Positions 8,773-19,042 of a DNA stretch of 26,136 nt are shown piece by piece. Under the pieces are notes generated by a model. It ran no database searches. It was not told the DNA's origin and saw nothing but the letters and a program-made list of their open reading frames with translations. Location of the stretch: the NCBI RefSeq assembly GCF_022539665.2, contig NW_026712544.1:1-26136 (forward strand). The letters are read 5' to 3'. Numbering within the stretch: the first letter of the stretch is position 1; every line of letters begins with the position of its first letter. The stretch is from Daphnia carinata. Taxonomy: Eukaryota > Arthropoda > Branchiopoda > Diplostraca > Daphniidae. The translations under genes were made by a program, and so were the position numbers.

Positions 8773-9127
8773 AATCATTCTTCTAATCATTTTTACCCCT
8801 CTAGTTATAACAATCATAATTGTAGTTTTATTATTATCTCTTATTTTAGGGAAAAAAGTAAAATTAAATCGAGAAAAAACATCCCCTTTTGAGTGTGGTT
8901 TTGATAGAAATTGTGATCATCGCCTACCTTTTTCTTTACGATTTTTTTTAATTACAATTATTTTTTTGATTTTTGATGTAGAGATTGTTATACTTTTACC
9001 TTCAATTGTCAGACTGATGAATTCAATCTTATTTTACTGGTCAATAGTATTTATATTATTTATTTTAATTTTATTATTAGGAGTTTTTCATGAATGAAAT
9101 CAAGGAGCTTTAAATTGATCTCTCTAA
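8771..9127 (+). CDS. nad3: NADH dehydrogenase subunit 3, pass 1
   Basis: ND3 is a small complex I membrane subunit with a mobile loop at the quinone site. The frame passes through trnG, so the start is the first ATN at its end: ATA 8771 (overlapping trnG by 2 nt) or ATC 8774. Ends at TAA 9125-9127, 118 residues. The loop motif SPFECGFD with its key Cys is present at about residues 38-45, followed by [23 protein letters not shown], all diagnostic. The upstream in-frame ATG codons at 8735 and 8762 fall inside trnG and are rejected. Confidence 0.95.
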
Positions 9128-9129
9128 TT

Positions 9130-9190
9130 AGGGTTGTAGTTAATTATAATATTTGATTTGCATTCAAAAGGTGTCTTTTAGACCTTCCTT
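9130..9190 (+). tRNA. trnA: tRNA-Ala (UGC), pass 1
   Basis: Stem TTTGA/TCAAA with loop TTTGCAT (anticodon TGC). The acceptor has two T-T mismatches, so ends are approximate. First gene of the A-R-N-S1-E-F cluster. Confidence 0.88.
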
Positions 9191-9191
9191 A

Positions 9192-9254
9192 GAGTCTGAA
9201 GTAAAATTTACATTTAGTTTCGGCCTAAAAATTGACTTTATTAAGTCCAGACTT
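9192..9254 (+). tRNA. trnR: tRNA-Arg (UCG), pass 1
   Basis: Acceptor GAGTCTG/CAGACTT and stem TTTAG/CTAAA with loop TTTCGGC (anticodon TCG); T arm GAC/GTC. 63 nt. Confidence 0.92.
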
Positions 9255-9255
9255 T

Positions 9256-9322
9256 TTGGTTGAAGCTAAAGTTAGCAGCACTTCACTGTTAATGGAGTTT
9301 AGAAAATTTATTTTCCAACTAA
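9256..9322 (+). tRNA. trnN: tRNA-Asn (GUU), pass 1
   Basis: Acceptor TTGGTTG/CAACTAA and loop CTGTTAA on stem CTTCA/TGGAG (anticodon GTT). 67 nt. Confidence 0.92.
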
Positions 9323-9323
9323 G

Positions 9324-9387
9324 GAGGCAAAAGTCAGAGAAGAGCTGCTAACTCTAACTCTAAGCGGTTCAACTCCGTTTGTGCTTC
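9324..9387 (+). tRNA. trnS1: tRNA-Ser (GCU, AGN codons), pass 1
   Basis: Loop CTGCTAA gives anticodon GCT. Acceptor GAGGCAA pairs with the 3' end in 6 of 7 positions. This tRNA serves AGN codons, including the many AGA Ser codons here. D-arm pairing is not obvious, as is usual for animal trnS1. Confidence 0.88.
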
Positions 9388-9388
9388 T

Positions 9389-9453
9389 GCAGTTATAGTA
9401 TAAAGATTACTTTACATTTTCATTGTAAAAATGAGAAAACTTTCTCTAACAGC
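9389..9453 (+). tRNA. trnE: tRNA-Glu (UUC), pass 1
   Basis: Stem TTACA/TGTAA with loop TTTTCAT (anticodon TTC); T stem GAGA/TCTC; acceptor GCAGTTA/TAACAGC with one A-A mismatch. It directly abuts trnF on the other strand. Its 3' half differs in pass 2. Confidence 0.92.
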
Positions 9454-9520
9454 TGTCCTTAAAACAAAAGTTTATACTAGCATCTTCAGTGCTATGCTTT
9501 AATTTTAAGCTATAAGGACA
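9454..9520 (-). tRNA. trnF: tRNA-Phe (GAA)
   Basis: On minus, acceptor TGTCCTT/AAGGACA is perfect and stem TAGCA/TGCTA holds CTGAAGA (anticodon GAA). It closes the minus-strand transcript after nad5. Confidence 0.95.
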
Positions 9521-11227
9521 CTTAATAAATATTAATATTAAAATGATTCATACTAAAAATACTAAAAAATGAATTTTTAATCTGTTATGTTGTATATCAT
9601 TTAAGGTGGAAGTTATACGCATAGGGGTATAAAAAGAAACAAAACTTGAATAGTATTCTAGTCATCCCTGGTCTAAGATTTTCAATACATAATTTCTTTT
9701 AGAAATTCCAGCTCGGGTGACACTTTGACCTCTAATTCAGGGTAGGAATCACATTGATCCAATAAAAAATATTATTAGATTAGTCTCGTTTAACCGAGTT
9801 AAGCTAATTTGACATACCCCAATTATGATAAGAATAGACGATAAAATAGTTACAATTGCCCCTAATTTTAGGAAAGTAGGTAAAAGAATAAGAGATGGGT
9901 AAGGAAACATCAACCATATTAAAGATGGGCCTGATAAAAGTGAGATAAAAGTTAAAATTATGATAGGCCCTATTAAAGTATTATCTTTTTCACATAAAGA
10001 TTGTGAGGGGATTCCATTTTTTAAATTAATGAAACCAAAAAAAACCAACCGAATTGAATATAAAACTGTTAAACCCAAACAAATAAATATTATAATAACA
10101 ATAAATATTCCTCAAGAATTTTGGCATGCTAATTCTACAATTATGTCCTTTGAGTAAAATCCTGCTAAAAATGGAATCCCACACAATGAAAAATTTGCTA
10201 AATTTAAACATACTGCAATTATAGGGTAGGATTTAGACAAACCTCCAAAATGTCGCATATCTTGTGAACCTCCAATTCCATGAATCAACACTCCTGCACA
10301 TAAAAACAATAACGCCTTAAAAAGAGCATGGGAAAGTAAGTGAAAAAAAGCAACCTTATAAAGAGTTAGAGAAATAGCAAACATTATTATTCCTAATTGA
10401 CTTAGAGTAGAAAGCGCAATTACTTTTTTTAAATCATATTCAAAAATTGCTACAACCCCTGATATAAATATTGTCATCATAGAAATAAATATTAAACTTG
10501 AAGATCATGTTAATTCTAGTAAAAATGAAAATCGAATTAGTAAATAAACTCCGGCTGTAACTAGGGTAGAAGAATGGACCAAGGCTGACACTGGAGTAGG
10601 GGCTGCCATGGCAGCCGGAAGTCAAGCAGAAAAAGGGATTTGAGCTCTTTTAGTTATTGCTGCAGTTATTACTAATAAAGGTATCCAAATATTATTTATA
10701 AGTGTTCTATCTAAATTTCATATTATAATATTGAAATCTCCTATAATAGTAAATCAGGCGATTGATAATAAAATACACACATCTCCTACACGATTTGATA
10801 AAACTGTAAGCATTCCAGCACTTCTAGATTTTTTAGATGGGTAATAAATGACTAAACAATATGAAATTAGTCCTAAGCCATCTCACCCTAATAAAATTCT
10901 TAGAATATTCGGACTAATAATTAAAAATATTATAGAGATGACAAACCCTAAAACTAACATAATAAATCGATTTGCATCAGAATCTGAATGTATATAACTC
11001 TTTCTGTATCAAATTACATTAGAAGAAATACACAAAACTACTCTTAAAAAGAAACATCTTATGTAATCTAATAAAATAGTTACTCTAAAATTTAATGCTC
11101 TTCCTCCCAATATTCATTCAATAAAAATAGAAGTGTCATTTAAATTTAAATAAAGACCTGAAAATCAAGTAATAATTATTAAGTTAGTTAAAAAAAAAGA
11201 AATCTTTTGATAAAGAAATTTGTCCAC
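9521..11227 (-). CDS. nad5: NADH dehydrogenase subunit 5
   Basis: ND5 is the largest antiporter-like proton-pumping subunit of complex I, at the distal end of the membrane arm. On minus the frame is open from GTG at 11227 ([13 protein letters not shown]), three bases after trnH, through 569 codons to 9521 without a full stop; a T shared with trnF would give an incomplete stop finished by polyadenylation. Diagnostic blocks include [39 protein letters not shown] and [15 protein letters not shown], all in one frame with TGA read as Trp. The length is typical (about 570). The exact C-terminus is uncertain. Single copy in the window. Confidence 0.95.
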
Positions 11228-11229
11228 GG

Positions 11230-11295
11230 GTCGTTAGTAAACTTTACATTTCAGGTACCACAAACCTGTATTTTTCTTTCTTAAATTATAACAAC
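11230..11295 (-). tRNA. trnH: tRNA-His (GUG)
   Basis: On minus, acceptor GTTGTTA/TAACGAC (one G-U), stem CAGGT/ACCTG with loop TTGTGGT (anticodon GTG), T stem GTAA/TTAC with a very short 3-nt loop. Between nad4 and nad5. Confidence 0.92.
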
Positions 11296-12622
11296 ATCTA
11301 TAGATATTTATCAGTATAATAAAAAGTAATATAAAAGGTAGAAGATGGGCAATTAAAACCACATGTTCTCGGAATGTTGTTTCAGAAAAAGATTTTACTC
11401 CTCTTAACTCGCCTCCATGCTGAGTTGAAACAAATAAATATAAATTATAAGCTCCAGCAAAAAAAGATAGTAAACCCACAAAAATAGCTCTACTTCCAAT
11501 TCAGTTTAATGAAGAAATAAAAATAAAAATTTCTCCTGCTAAATTAGGTGTGGGAGGAGCTGCTATATTTCTGATTCCGAACAGGAATCACCATAAAGTT
11601 ATTAAGGGAGCTACTCTAATAATTCCTCGGATTAAAATAATTCTTCGAGTAGAAATTCGTTCATAAATTATTCCTACTAGACTAAATAATCCTGAAGAAC
11701 AAAGACCATGAGCAATTATAATAATAATAGCTCCTGATACCCCTAATAATGAATTAAACGAAATACCCGCTAAAACTAAAGCCATATGGGCTACTGAAGA
11801 GTATGCTACTAGAGACTTACAGTCAGTTTGCCGCAAACAAATAATAGAAGCTAAAATTCCCCCCACTAAAGCAACAGAGATAAGTAAAGAAGAAAATTCC
11901 TGTAGTCTGTACTCAATAAAAGGTAAAACACGAATAAATCCATACCCCCCTAATTTTAACAAAACTCCCGCCAAAATCATTGAACCTGCGACAGGAGCTT
12001 CAACATGAGCCTTAGGAAGCCAAAGATGACCAATATAAACAGGTAATTTAACTAAAAAAGCTACGATTAATATTCAAAATAATAAAAAGTTATTAGAATT
12101 ATTTAATTGTAATGAAATATAATCCACGGAAAATTGTTGAGAATTGACTCATAAAATAGCAAGTAAAAGAGGTAAAGAAGCAGTTAATGTGTAAAATAAT
12201 AGATAAAAAGAAGCACTAATACGTTCTGGTTGGTAACCTCATCCTATAACTAATAAAAAAATTGGAATAAGTGTTCTCTCAAATGCAATATAAAATATCA
12301 AAAGATTAGAAGTACTAAATCTAATAATTAAAAAAAATAATATGATTACTCCTAACCCTCTAAATACTTTGAAAAAATTATTTGAGTGTTTAATATAAAA
12401 TCTCATTATTAATATTAACGCTGTAATCCATAAGGATAGACCTCCCAAAAAAAAGGCAGTAAAGTCTAATTGAATCATATTTACAACACCAAAATTAAAA
12501 TTTATTAGGAAGACTATTCATAAAAAACTTATGACTAGTATAGACGTAATTAATAAAAATCAGTGTTCTAATAAAAACAATATACTTAAACAACACAATC
12601 CAAATTTTAACATTTTTAGCAT
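11296..12622 (-). CDS. nad4: NADH dehydrogenase subunit 4
   Basis: ND4 is an antiporter-like proton-pumping subunit of complex I. ATG at 12622 ([11 protein letters not shown]) overlaps the nad4L stop by 7 nt, the standard arthropod arrangement. The frame runs 442 codons to a lone T at 11296 abutting trnH, an incomplete stop finished by polyadenylation. Seen: the [21 protein letters not shown] motif (about residues 115-135, split around a TGA Trp), [21 protein letters not shown] and [15 protein letters not shown], which are family signatures. Near the end, [21 protein letters not shown]. No frameshift seen. Confidence 0.96.
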
Positions 12623-12921
12623 TGAAGAGAGTTCATAGAATTAAATTGGTCTCTTCCATGAGTGCGAACAATAGAAACTAATAAACTTAAGCCTAAAGCA
12701 CCCTCACAAGCAGTCAGGGTTAAAAATACTAAAACGAAATTTTTAAACCCAAGATAAAAAACAGCTAAAAAATAAATTAAGCCAAACAATATTAACATTA
12801 ATCCTTCTAATCTTAATAAGGTTGCTAAAAGATGCTTTCGCTTAGAAATAAATCTTAATAAAAAAACAGAAAGTCCTACAATTAAAAAAATAATGGTTGG
12901 GCTAAACACTAAATGACTCAT
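12616..12921 (-). CDS. nad4L: NADH dehydrogenase subunit 4L
   Basis: ND4L is a small three-helix subunit of complex I near the quinone-proton coupling path. ATG at 12921 ([13 protein letters not shown]) to TAA at 12616, 101 residues. It contains [17 protein letters not shown] with the conserved membrane Glu, and [17 protein letters not shown] with the second conserved Glu. The start lies one base before trnT, encoded on the other strand. Its stop overlaps the nad4 start. Confidence 0.96.
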   Translation of the reverse strand: MSHLVFSPTIIFLIVGLSVFLLRFISKRKHLLATLLRLEGLMLILFGLIYFLAVFYLGFKNFVLVFLTLTACEGALGLSLLVSIVRTHGRDQFNSMNSLQC

Positions 12922-12922
12922 T

Positions 12923-12984
12923 GTCTTAATAGTTTAAATTAAAACTCTGGTCTTGTAAGCCAGAAATAACATTAGTTTTAAGGC
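12923..12984 (+). tRNA. trnT: tRNA-Thr (UGU)
   Basis: Acceptor GTCTTAA/TTAAGGC and stem CTGGT/GCCAG with loop CTTGTAA (anticodon TGT). 62 nt; next to trnP on the opposite strand, as usual. Confidence 0.94.
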
Positions 12985-12985
12985 A

Positions 12986-13050
12986 TCAAAAAGATAGAAT
13001 TCTATATCATAAACTCCCAAAGTTTATATTTTCTTTAAACTACTTTTTGA
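12986..13050 (-). tRNA. trnP: tRNA-Pro (UGG)
   Basis: On minus, acceptor TCAAAAA/TTTTTGA is perfect and the loop TTGGGAG gives anticodon TGG. 65 nt. Confidence 0.94.
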
Positions 13051-13051
13051 T

Positions 13052-13552
13052 ATTTTTATTCAATTTATTATCTCAACCGCTATAATTATTTTAACAAGAA
13101 TTTTTCCTACATTAGCTCATCCTTTAAGAATAGGTTTGGTAATTTTGCTGTTAACAATTCTTCTAGCAGTAAGATTAGGCTTATTTTCAACAAATTTTTG
13201 GTTGTCATATGTATTAATTTTAGTACTTTTAGGAGGTCTTTTAGTAATTTTTATTTATATTTCCTTATTAGCTTCTAATGAATTATTTTCGACAAAAAAT
13301 AATTTTAAAATTATTATCTTAAGTATTTTAATAAGAAGAACATTAGTTCTATCTAACTTATTTTTTTGATCAACAAAAGAAAGATCATATAGACCTTTAA
13401 ACTATGACAATGAAGGACTTTTGTGATTAAATGCGCTTTATTCTCAAGATTTAATAGGAGCTACATTATTTCTTGTGTTTTATCTTTTTTTAACTTTAAT
13501 TGTTGTAGTGAATATCACAAAAAATGATTATTCTTCTTTACGTGCACGTTAA
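13052..13552 (+). CDS. nad6: NADH dehydrogenase subunit 6
   Basis: ND6 is a complex I membrane subunit involved in coupling quinone reduction to proton transfer. The start ATT at 13052 is the first ATN after trnP and gives IFIQFIISTAMIIL. The frame ends at TAA 13550-13552, 166 residues. It contains THPLSMG-like AHPLSMGLVILLLTILLA and the family block SYVLILVLLGGLLVIFIYISLLASNE (about residues 50-75). ND6 is poorly conserved, so identity rests on this block and on its place between trnP and cob. It ends three bases before cob. Confidence 0.94.
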
Positions 13553-13555
13553 TAA

Positions 13556-14693
13556 ATGGCAACTATCCGTTCAACCCATCCTCTTATTAAAATTATAAAT
13601 AATGCATTAGTAGATCTACCTGCTCCCGCAAATATTTCTGCCTGATGAAATTTTGGTTCACTACTGGGCCTATGTTTGGCAACTCAAATCTTAACAGGGC
13701 TATTTTTAGCTATGCATTATACTCCTCATGTTGATTTAGCATTTTCGAGAGTAATTCATATTATACGTGATGTAAACTATGGGTGACTTCTACGAACTAT
13801 TCATGCTAATGGTGCTTCTTTTTTCTTTATTTGTTTATACTTACACGTAGGGCGTGGTATATATTATGGATCATATCTATATGTTTTAACTTGATTTTCA
13901 GGAATTGCCCTTCTTCTACTTACTATAGGCGCAGCATTTATAGGATATGTTTTGCCTTGGGGTCAGATATCATTTTGAGGAGCAACTGTAATTACTAACC
14001 TATTATCAGCAGTCCCATATGTAGGAGATATAGTAGTTCAATGAGTTTGAGGGGGGTTTGCTGTTGATAATGCTACTCTTAATCGATTTTTCACATTTCA
14101 TTTTCTTATTCCTTTTATTATTGCAGCTGTAGTTATGATTCATTTACTTTTTTTACATCAAACAGGATCTAACAACCCATTGGGGTTAAAAAGAGAAAGT
14201 GATAAAATTCCTTTTCACCCCTATTTTACAATTAAAGATCTTGTAGGATTTTTAGTAATATTAATATGTTTAATTCTCTTAACCCTTTTATCTTAATCCC
14301 AATCTCTTAGGAGACCCTGAAAACTTTAATCCAGCTAATCCTCTAGTAACTCCTGTTCATATTCAGCCAGAATGATACTTCTTATTTGCTTACGCTATTT
14401 TACGTTCTATCCCAAATAAGCTAGGAGGGGTAATTGCTTTACTTTTATCTATCCTTATCTTAGCTATTTTACCTTTCTGACACAAGAGAAATTTTCGGGG
14501 GTTAAGATTTTATCCTTTAAATAAATTTCTTTTTTGATTTATGGTAGGAACTGTATTTATTCTAACATGAATTGGAGCCAAGCCGGTTGAAGATCCTTAT
14601 GTATTTATTGGTCAACTATTTACTGTAATTTATTTTAGTTATTTTCTACTTTCCCCATTTGTTTTAAAGTTTTGGGATACTCTTTTAAAATAG
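13556..14693 (+). CDS. cob: Cytochrome b, with an apparent +1 frameshift near 14293
   Basis: Cytochrome b is the quinol-oxidising, two-heme subunit of complex III. ATG at 13556 ([24 protein letters not shown]) to TAG at 14691-14693. Heme-ligand contexts are visible: LFLAMHYTP and [12 protein letters not shown] in the first half, then FTFHFLIPF and [15 protein letters not shown]. The [21 protein letters not shown] block is intact in the second half. The frame changes near 14291-14297: the upstream frame meets TAA at 14294 after 246 residues, while the downstream frame continues from [16 protein letters not shown]. The total length of 1138 is 3x379 plus one, so one base is extra (or four inserted). 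There is no second copy of cob in the window to compare. Probably a sequence error. Confidence 0.95.
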
Positions 14694-14761
14694 ATTGTTT
14701 AACCTAAAGTAAGGTTCTTGTTTTGAAAACAAGATATAAAAGTTTAAATCTTTTAACATTC
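14693..14761 (+). tRNA. trnS2: tRNA-Ser (UGA, UCN codons)
   Basis: Stem CTTGT/ACAAG with loop TTTGAAA (anticodon TGA); D stem ACCT/AGGT; T stem AAAAG/CTTTT; acceptor GATTGTT/AACATTC with one mismatch. It shares one base with the cob stop. The 13-nt spacer to nad1 is where insects place a transcription-terminator (mTERF) site; I do not see the insect ATACTAA motif there. Confidence 0.93.
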
Positions 14762-14774
14762 TTTATACCTCAAA

Positions 14775-15692
14775 CTAAAATCTATTAATAAGAATTCTTC
14801 CAATTAAAATTAAATAAACAAGGGAAAATGGTAAAAAAGATTTCCAAGCTAAATATATTAATTTATCATATCGAAATCGAGGTAAGGTCCCCCGCACCCA
14901 CACAAAAATAAATGCTAAAACCATTAACTTAGTTACAAACAAGTAACCACCATTACCTCCTAAAAAAATTAATACAAAAAGAAAAGATATAAATAAAATT
15001 CTAGTGTATTCTCCTAGCATAATTAAAGCAAACCCCCCTCTTCTGTATTCTGTATTATAACCTGATACAAGCTCAGATTCCCCCTCTGTAAAATCAAAAG
15101 GAGTTCGGTTGGTTTCAGCCAAACATGAAATAAGTCATATAATTGAATTTAAAGGAAATAATAAAATAAATCACATATTAGATTGAAAATTTCTAAATAA
15201 ATTTAACTCGTAACCTAAAATAACTAATAAAGGGACTATTAAAATAAGCACTAATCTTACTTCATAGGAAATAGTTTGAGCAACTCCACGTAATGCTCCG
15301 AACATCGAATACTTAGAGTTAGAACTCCACCCAGCAGCTAAAAGACTATATACCCCCATACCCATACAACAAAGAAAAAATAACACACTTATATTAAATG
15401 ATAATATATTAAACTCAGACGGCGTTCTTCTTCATACTAACAAGGCTAGCCCCAAGCTAAAACATGGGGCTGCCAAAAAAGGAATATAATTTGAATAAGC
15501 GGGTGGAAGATGTTCTTTAGAGAACAACTTAATAGCATCTGCAAAGGGTTGCAAAATTCCTGTAAAACCTACTTTATTAGGACCTTTTCGGAGTTGAATA
15601 TAACCGAGAAGCTTTCGCTCAAATAAAGTAAAAAAAGCTACACCAACCAAGACACAGATAGATAAAATCAATAGTATAATAAATTGTATCAT
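14775..15692 (-). CDS. nad1: NADH dehydrogenase subunit 1
   Basis: ND1 forms part of the quinone-binding channel of complex I. On minus the frame is open to 15719, but the first nine codons lie inside trnL1, so I choose ATG at 15692 ([27 protein letters not shown]), one base after that tRNA; this gives 305 residues to TAG at 14775-14777. ATT at 15695 is an alternative. Motifs: [54 protein letters not shown], and the acidic loop [25 protein letters not shown], all typical. No frameshift. Confidence 0.95.
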
Positions 15693-15693
15693 A

Positions 15694-15759
15694 ATCAGCC
15701 ATGGGACTATCACCCACATAAGTAGATCCTAAATCTAAAACATTGTCTGTCAGACTGAC
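15694..15759 (-). tRNA. trnL1: tRNA-Leu (UAG, CUN codons)
   Basis: On minus, acceptor GTCAGTC pairs with GGCTGAT over 7 pairs (two G-U), loop TTTAGGA gives anticodon TAG, and T stem GTGGG/CCCAT encloses TGATAGT. 66 nt. It overlaps the longer possible nad1 frame, which argues that nad1 starts downstream of it. Confidence 0.88.
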
Positions 15760-17086
15760 ACTTTTCTTGAAAAATTTTAATTTTTTTCTAAAAACATAAG
15801 AATAATCTCAACCTCTTGATCCTTTCGTACTAAAAAAGCTATTTTAAGTCTGGGGATAGAAACCAACCTGGCTTACGCCGGTTTGAACTCAGATCATGTA
15901 AGAGTTTAAAAGTCGAACAGACTCTCCAGCAAAACTTCTGCACCTTGCTAACTTCTTAATCCAACATCGAGGTCGCAAACCTTTTTATCGATATGAACTC
16001 TCTAAAAAGATTACGCTGTTATCCCTAGGGTAACTTAGTCTTTTAATCTCACTTTGAGGATCAATACTTCAGATATATTAGTTTCTTAAAAAGAGTGATA
16101 TTTTTTACTCCCTGTCGCCCCAACAAAATCTAACAAATAGGTTAGTTATCTCAAATAAACTCAATAAATAAGTTAGATAAAGCTCCAAAGGGTCTGATCG
16201 TCCTCCAAAATAATCTAAGCTTTTTCACTTAGAAATGAAATTCAATAATTTCATTAGAGACAGCTATTTTCTCGTCTCGCCATTCATACCAGCCTTCAAT
16301 TAAAAGACTAATGATTATGCTACCTTAGCACAGTCAAAATACTGCGGCTATTTACTAGAAGCATTGAGCAGGCGGTACTTTTTATTTTACAGAAAGAGAT
16401 GTTTTTGATAAACATGCGGAAAATTTGTTTGCCGAGTTCCTTTAATAAATCTGACCAACTAAAAATTATTTTATATTGATTAAATAAATCCATTTAAACA
16501 AAACATTCTACTAATTTTAGCATTATTGCTTAAGATTATTAATTAATCCTACTATCATGATATAGAGGTAAGGATAAAAAAATATTATTAATTCCAATGT
16601 AAATTATAACAAACTTTATATTTTAAGACCATTATTAAACCTTAATTCATCAAAATATAATAATGCAATTATACCTTTAACTATAGAAGCTCATCCCTCT
16701 AAAGTTTTATTAATTTTAATCAAAAATTAATTATTAAACCCTAAACTTAAATTAACTGAATTAAATTCATTTCTCATGAAACCAGATAAAAAAGCTCGAA
16801 TGGCCTTTAACCCCACGTATATGTTTAAAAAAATTATGCTACATTTAGTATTCCAAATACGTTACTCGCTTAATTTCGGGAATTATTTATTTTAATAATA
16901 TTTTACTAAACCCTGATACACAAGGTACGACTAATTATATCTTCTTTTTTTTAATTTTTTAATCTTTCAATGTTCCTTTACAGTACTATAATTTATCAGC
17001 TTCATATAATTTCAGTAACATATACTAATACATTAAAAATTAAAGATGTTTCTCCTAATTAGTCCAGCTAAACAATAATTTTAGTA
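15760..17086 (-). rRNA. rrnL: Large subunit (16S) rRNA, complete
   Basis: Mitochondrial 16S rRNA, the peptidyl-transferase RNA, bounded by trnL1 and trnV, about 1327 nt. Conserved domain V is visible: CCGGTTTGAACTCAGATCAT at about 15881-15900 matches the universal 16S 3' primer site, and the complement of CGCATGTTTATCAAAAACAT lies near 16400-16420, matching the other universal site. ATTACGCTGTTATCCCTAGG at about 16010-16029 is another conserved block. Bases 16661-17086 repeat window bases 1-426 exactly as far as I can see. End points are by abutment, not by mapping. Confidence 0.95.
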
Positions 17087-17145
17087 GAATTTGAGTTGCA
17101 CAGATATCTATTCAATGTAAATGAATTGCTTAACTATTCAAGCTC
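17087..17145 (-). tRNA. trnV: tRNA-Val (UAC), pass 2
   Basis: Identical to the gene at 427-485: anticodon loop TTTACAT (TAC) on stem ATTCA/TGAAT. Confidence 0.8.
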
Positions 17146-17910
17146 CACATCATTTCTAGATACACTTTCCAGTACATCTACTTTGTTACGACTTATCTCC
17201 TCTTAAGAGGAGAGTGACGGGCGATATGTACACATTTTATTACCTAATTCAATTTACTTTTCTTTAGTAAAGCTTACTAACAAATCCACCTTCAATCAGA
17301 TTTTAAATTGAAATCCGTTTTTTTAAAAAATTGTAACTCATCACTACCTCCCCATAAACTGCACCTTGACCTGAAGTCAAAAAATTATTTTTATTGAAAA
17401 CATCCTTTTGGAGTAATCTGACAACGGAGGTATACAAGCTAAACAAAAAGAGGAAAGATTAAACGAGGATTATCGATTATAGGACAAGTTCCTCTATTTG
17501 GATAAAATGCCGCCAAAATCTTTGGGTTTGAAGAACAACTTTTACTACCCTTGTTTTTAGTATGAAGAATAACAGGGTATCTAATCCTGGTTTTTAACCT
17601 AAATTTCTTAGCTCCTATAAATTTTATAAGATTATTTGTTCTTTTATATAAATTTCACCCAAAAAAAAGAATAAATTTACTTAAAATTATTTACTGTTAA
17701 TTAAAATAATAAATTACTTTACTTAAATTCTTCGTCTAACCGCGACGGCTGGCACGATTTTGGTCAATTTTTAAGATTTAACTAGGTCCAACTTTAAATG
17801 TTTCCTAATATTATCTACTACAAAAATCTTCTTAAAATTTCTTAATCATATATAGATTTAATTTAAAACAGAATCAAAGCCAGATTCAAACTTTAAACAT
17901 AAAGATTCCA
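17146..17910 (-). rRNA. rrnS: Small subunit (12S) rRNA, pass 2
   Basis: Second pass of the gene at 486-1250, with the same conserved blocks. It differs in a short patch around 17607-17632, where TTAATTCC becomes CTTAGCTCC and ATAATAC becomes ATTTTAT. The changes are clustered rather than scattered, as in the other patches of this pass. Confidence 0.9.
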
Positions 17911-17960
17911 TTTATTTTATATTTAAATTAAATTATATTTAAAAATAACATAGAAGAAGT

Positions 17961-18027
17961 AGTTTGAGCAAATATTTGTTGCATGATTTACCGTATCGAG
18001 GTAATCCTTTTTGTCAGGCATCAAACT
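17961..18027 (-). tRNA. trnI: tRNA-Ile (GAU), inverted copy, divergent version, pass 2
   Basis: A 67-nt tRNA with the same anticodon arm as the other trnI copies but a different T arm (stem GCAA/TTGC, 7-nt loop) and a fully Watson-Crick acceptor AGTTTGA/TCAAACT. The T-stem change is compensatory on both sides and the acceptor change turns a G-U pair into A-U, so this is a functional tRNA lineage rather than decay. Confidence 0.92.
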
Positions 18028-18140
18028 TTTTATTTAATATTAGTAAAATTTATTTTGTATTTAAAAATTTAAATTAAACCACACTATTTCTGAGTACAAC
18101 CCAGTATTTATACTTTCCACATGTTACCCCTTTTCATTAT

Positions 18141-18392
18141 TGGTTTTTTATTTTTTGTTAATAAAATTACTTTTGTTTAAAAAAAAATGAGTTTTTAAAC
18201 AAATTTTTTTTGTACGGTTATAAAAAATACAAACATTAAAAGTATTTTTGATCAAAAAAAAGATCTTTTTTTTACCATAATTTTTGAGTACTTTTAATGT
18301 TTGTATTTTTTATAACCGTACAAAAAAAATTTGTTTAAAAACTCATTTTTTTTTAAACAAAAGTAATTTTATTAACAAAAAATAAAAAACCA
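18141..18392. repeat. Nested hairpin in left arm, pass 2
   Basis: Perfect 104-bp arms (18141-18244 and 18289-18392) around a 44-nt loop. It corresponds to 1479-1730 but without the mismatched base. Confidence 0.95.
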
Positions 18393-18601
18393 TAAAAAAA
18401 GTATTTTAGAGTGAAATTCCTACTTTTTTGAGATGTTGACACTTTTTTATGAGAGCCTTACGGGCCATTTGTTAAAATTTAAGTGGCGTTTAAACTTTTT
18501 ATGTAAAGTTTGAGATTAAAGAGTTTATATTAAAGACCTAAAGTCTAGAACTAATGTATAATTTATAAAGACTTCAAATTAATCTTACTAAATAATAAGA
18601 A

Positions 18602-18649
18602 CTCTTCTCCCCTGTAGATGAGGCACTATATGTGCCTTGGGGAGAAGAG
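18602..18649. promoter_or_regulatory. GC-rich two-tier stem-loop, left arm, pass 2
   Basis: Same 11-bp outer stem and GGCAC/GTGCC inner hairpin as at 1940-1987, unchanged. Function as an origin or terminator is inference. Confidence 0.6.
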
Positions 18650-18673
18650 AACTATTTGAGTGTTATTTATAAT

Positions 18674-19010
18674 AATTTAATCTAAGAGAAGAATATTAAA
18701 ATATGAGGGGAACAGTAAATTTAAAAATAAAAAAAGAATTAATTTTGATCATATGTATGATAAATGATTTATAATATATGATAAATGATTTATAATAATT
18801 TAATAATTTAATCTAAGAGAAGAATATTAAAATATGAGGGGAACAGTAAATTTAAAAATAAAAAAAGAATTAATTTTGATCATATGTATGATAAATGATT
18901 TATAATATATGATAAATGATTTATAATAATTTAATCTAAGAGAAGAATATTAAAATATGAGGGGAACAGTAAATTTAAAAATAAAAAAAGAATTAATTTT
19001 GATCATATGT
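18674..19010. repeat. 123-bp tandem repeat, left arm, pass 2
   Basis: Three units as in pass 1, with an 8-base expansion (AATTTAAT) at the start of the second unit. Confidence 0.93.
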
Positions 19011-19042
19011 CATATGTCATATATTATAAATCATTTATCATA

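Noticed and set aside
14762-14774. Insect-type mTERF binding site between trnS2 and nad1
   Set aside because: The 13-base spacer lacks a clear ATACTAA motif; only TATAC is present, too little to call.
15693-15719. An N-terminal extension of nad1 to ATG at 15719
   Set aside because: These nine codons lie inside trnL1, which folds with a 7-bp acceptor and 5-bp T stem. Family N-termini begin near MIQFIILL.
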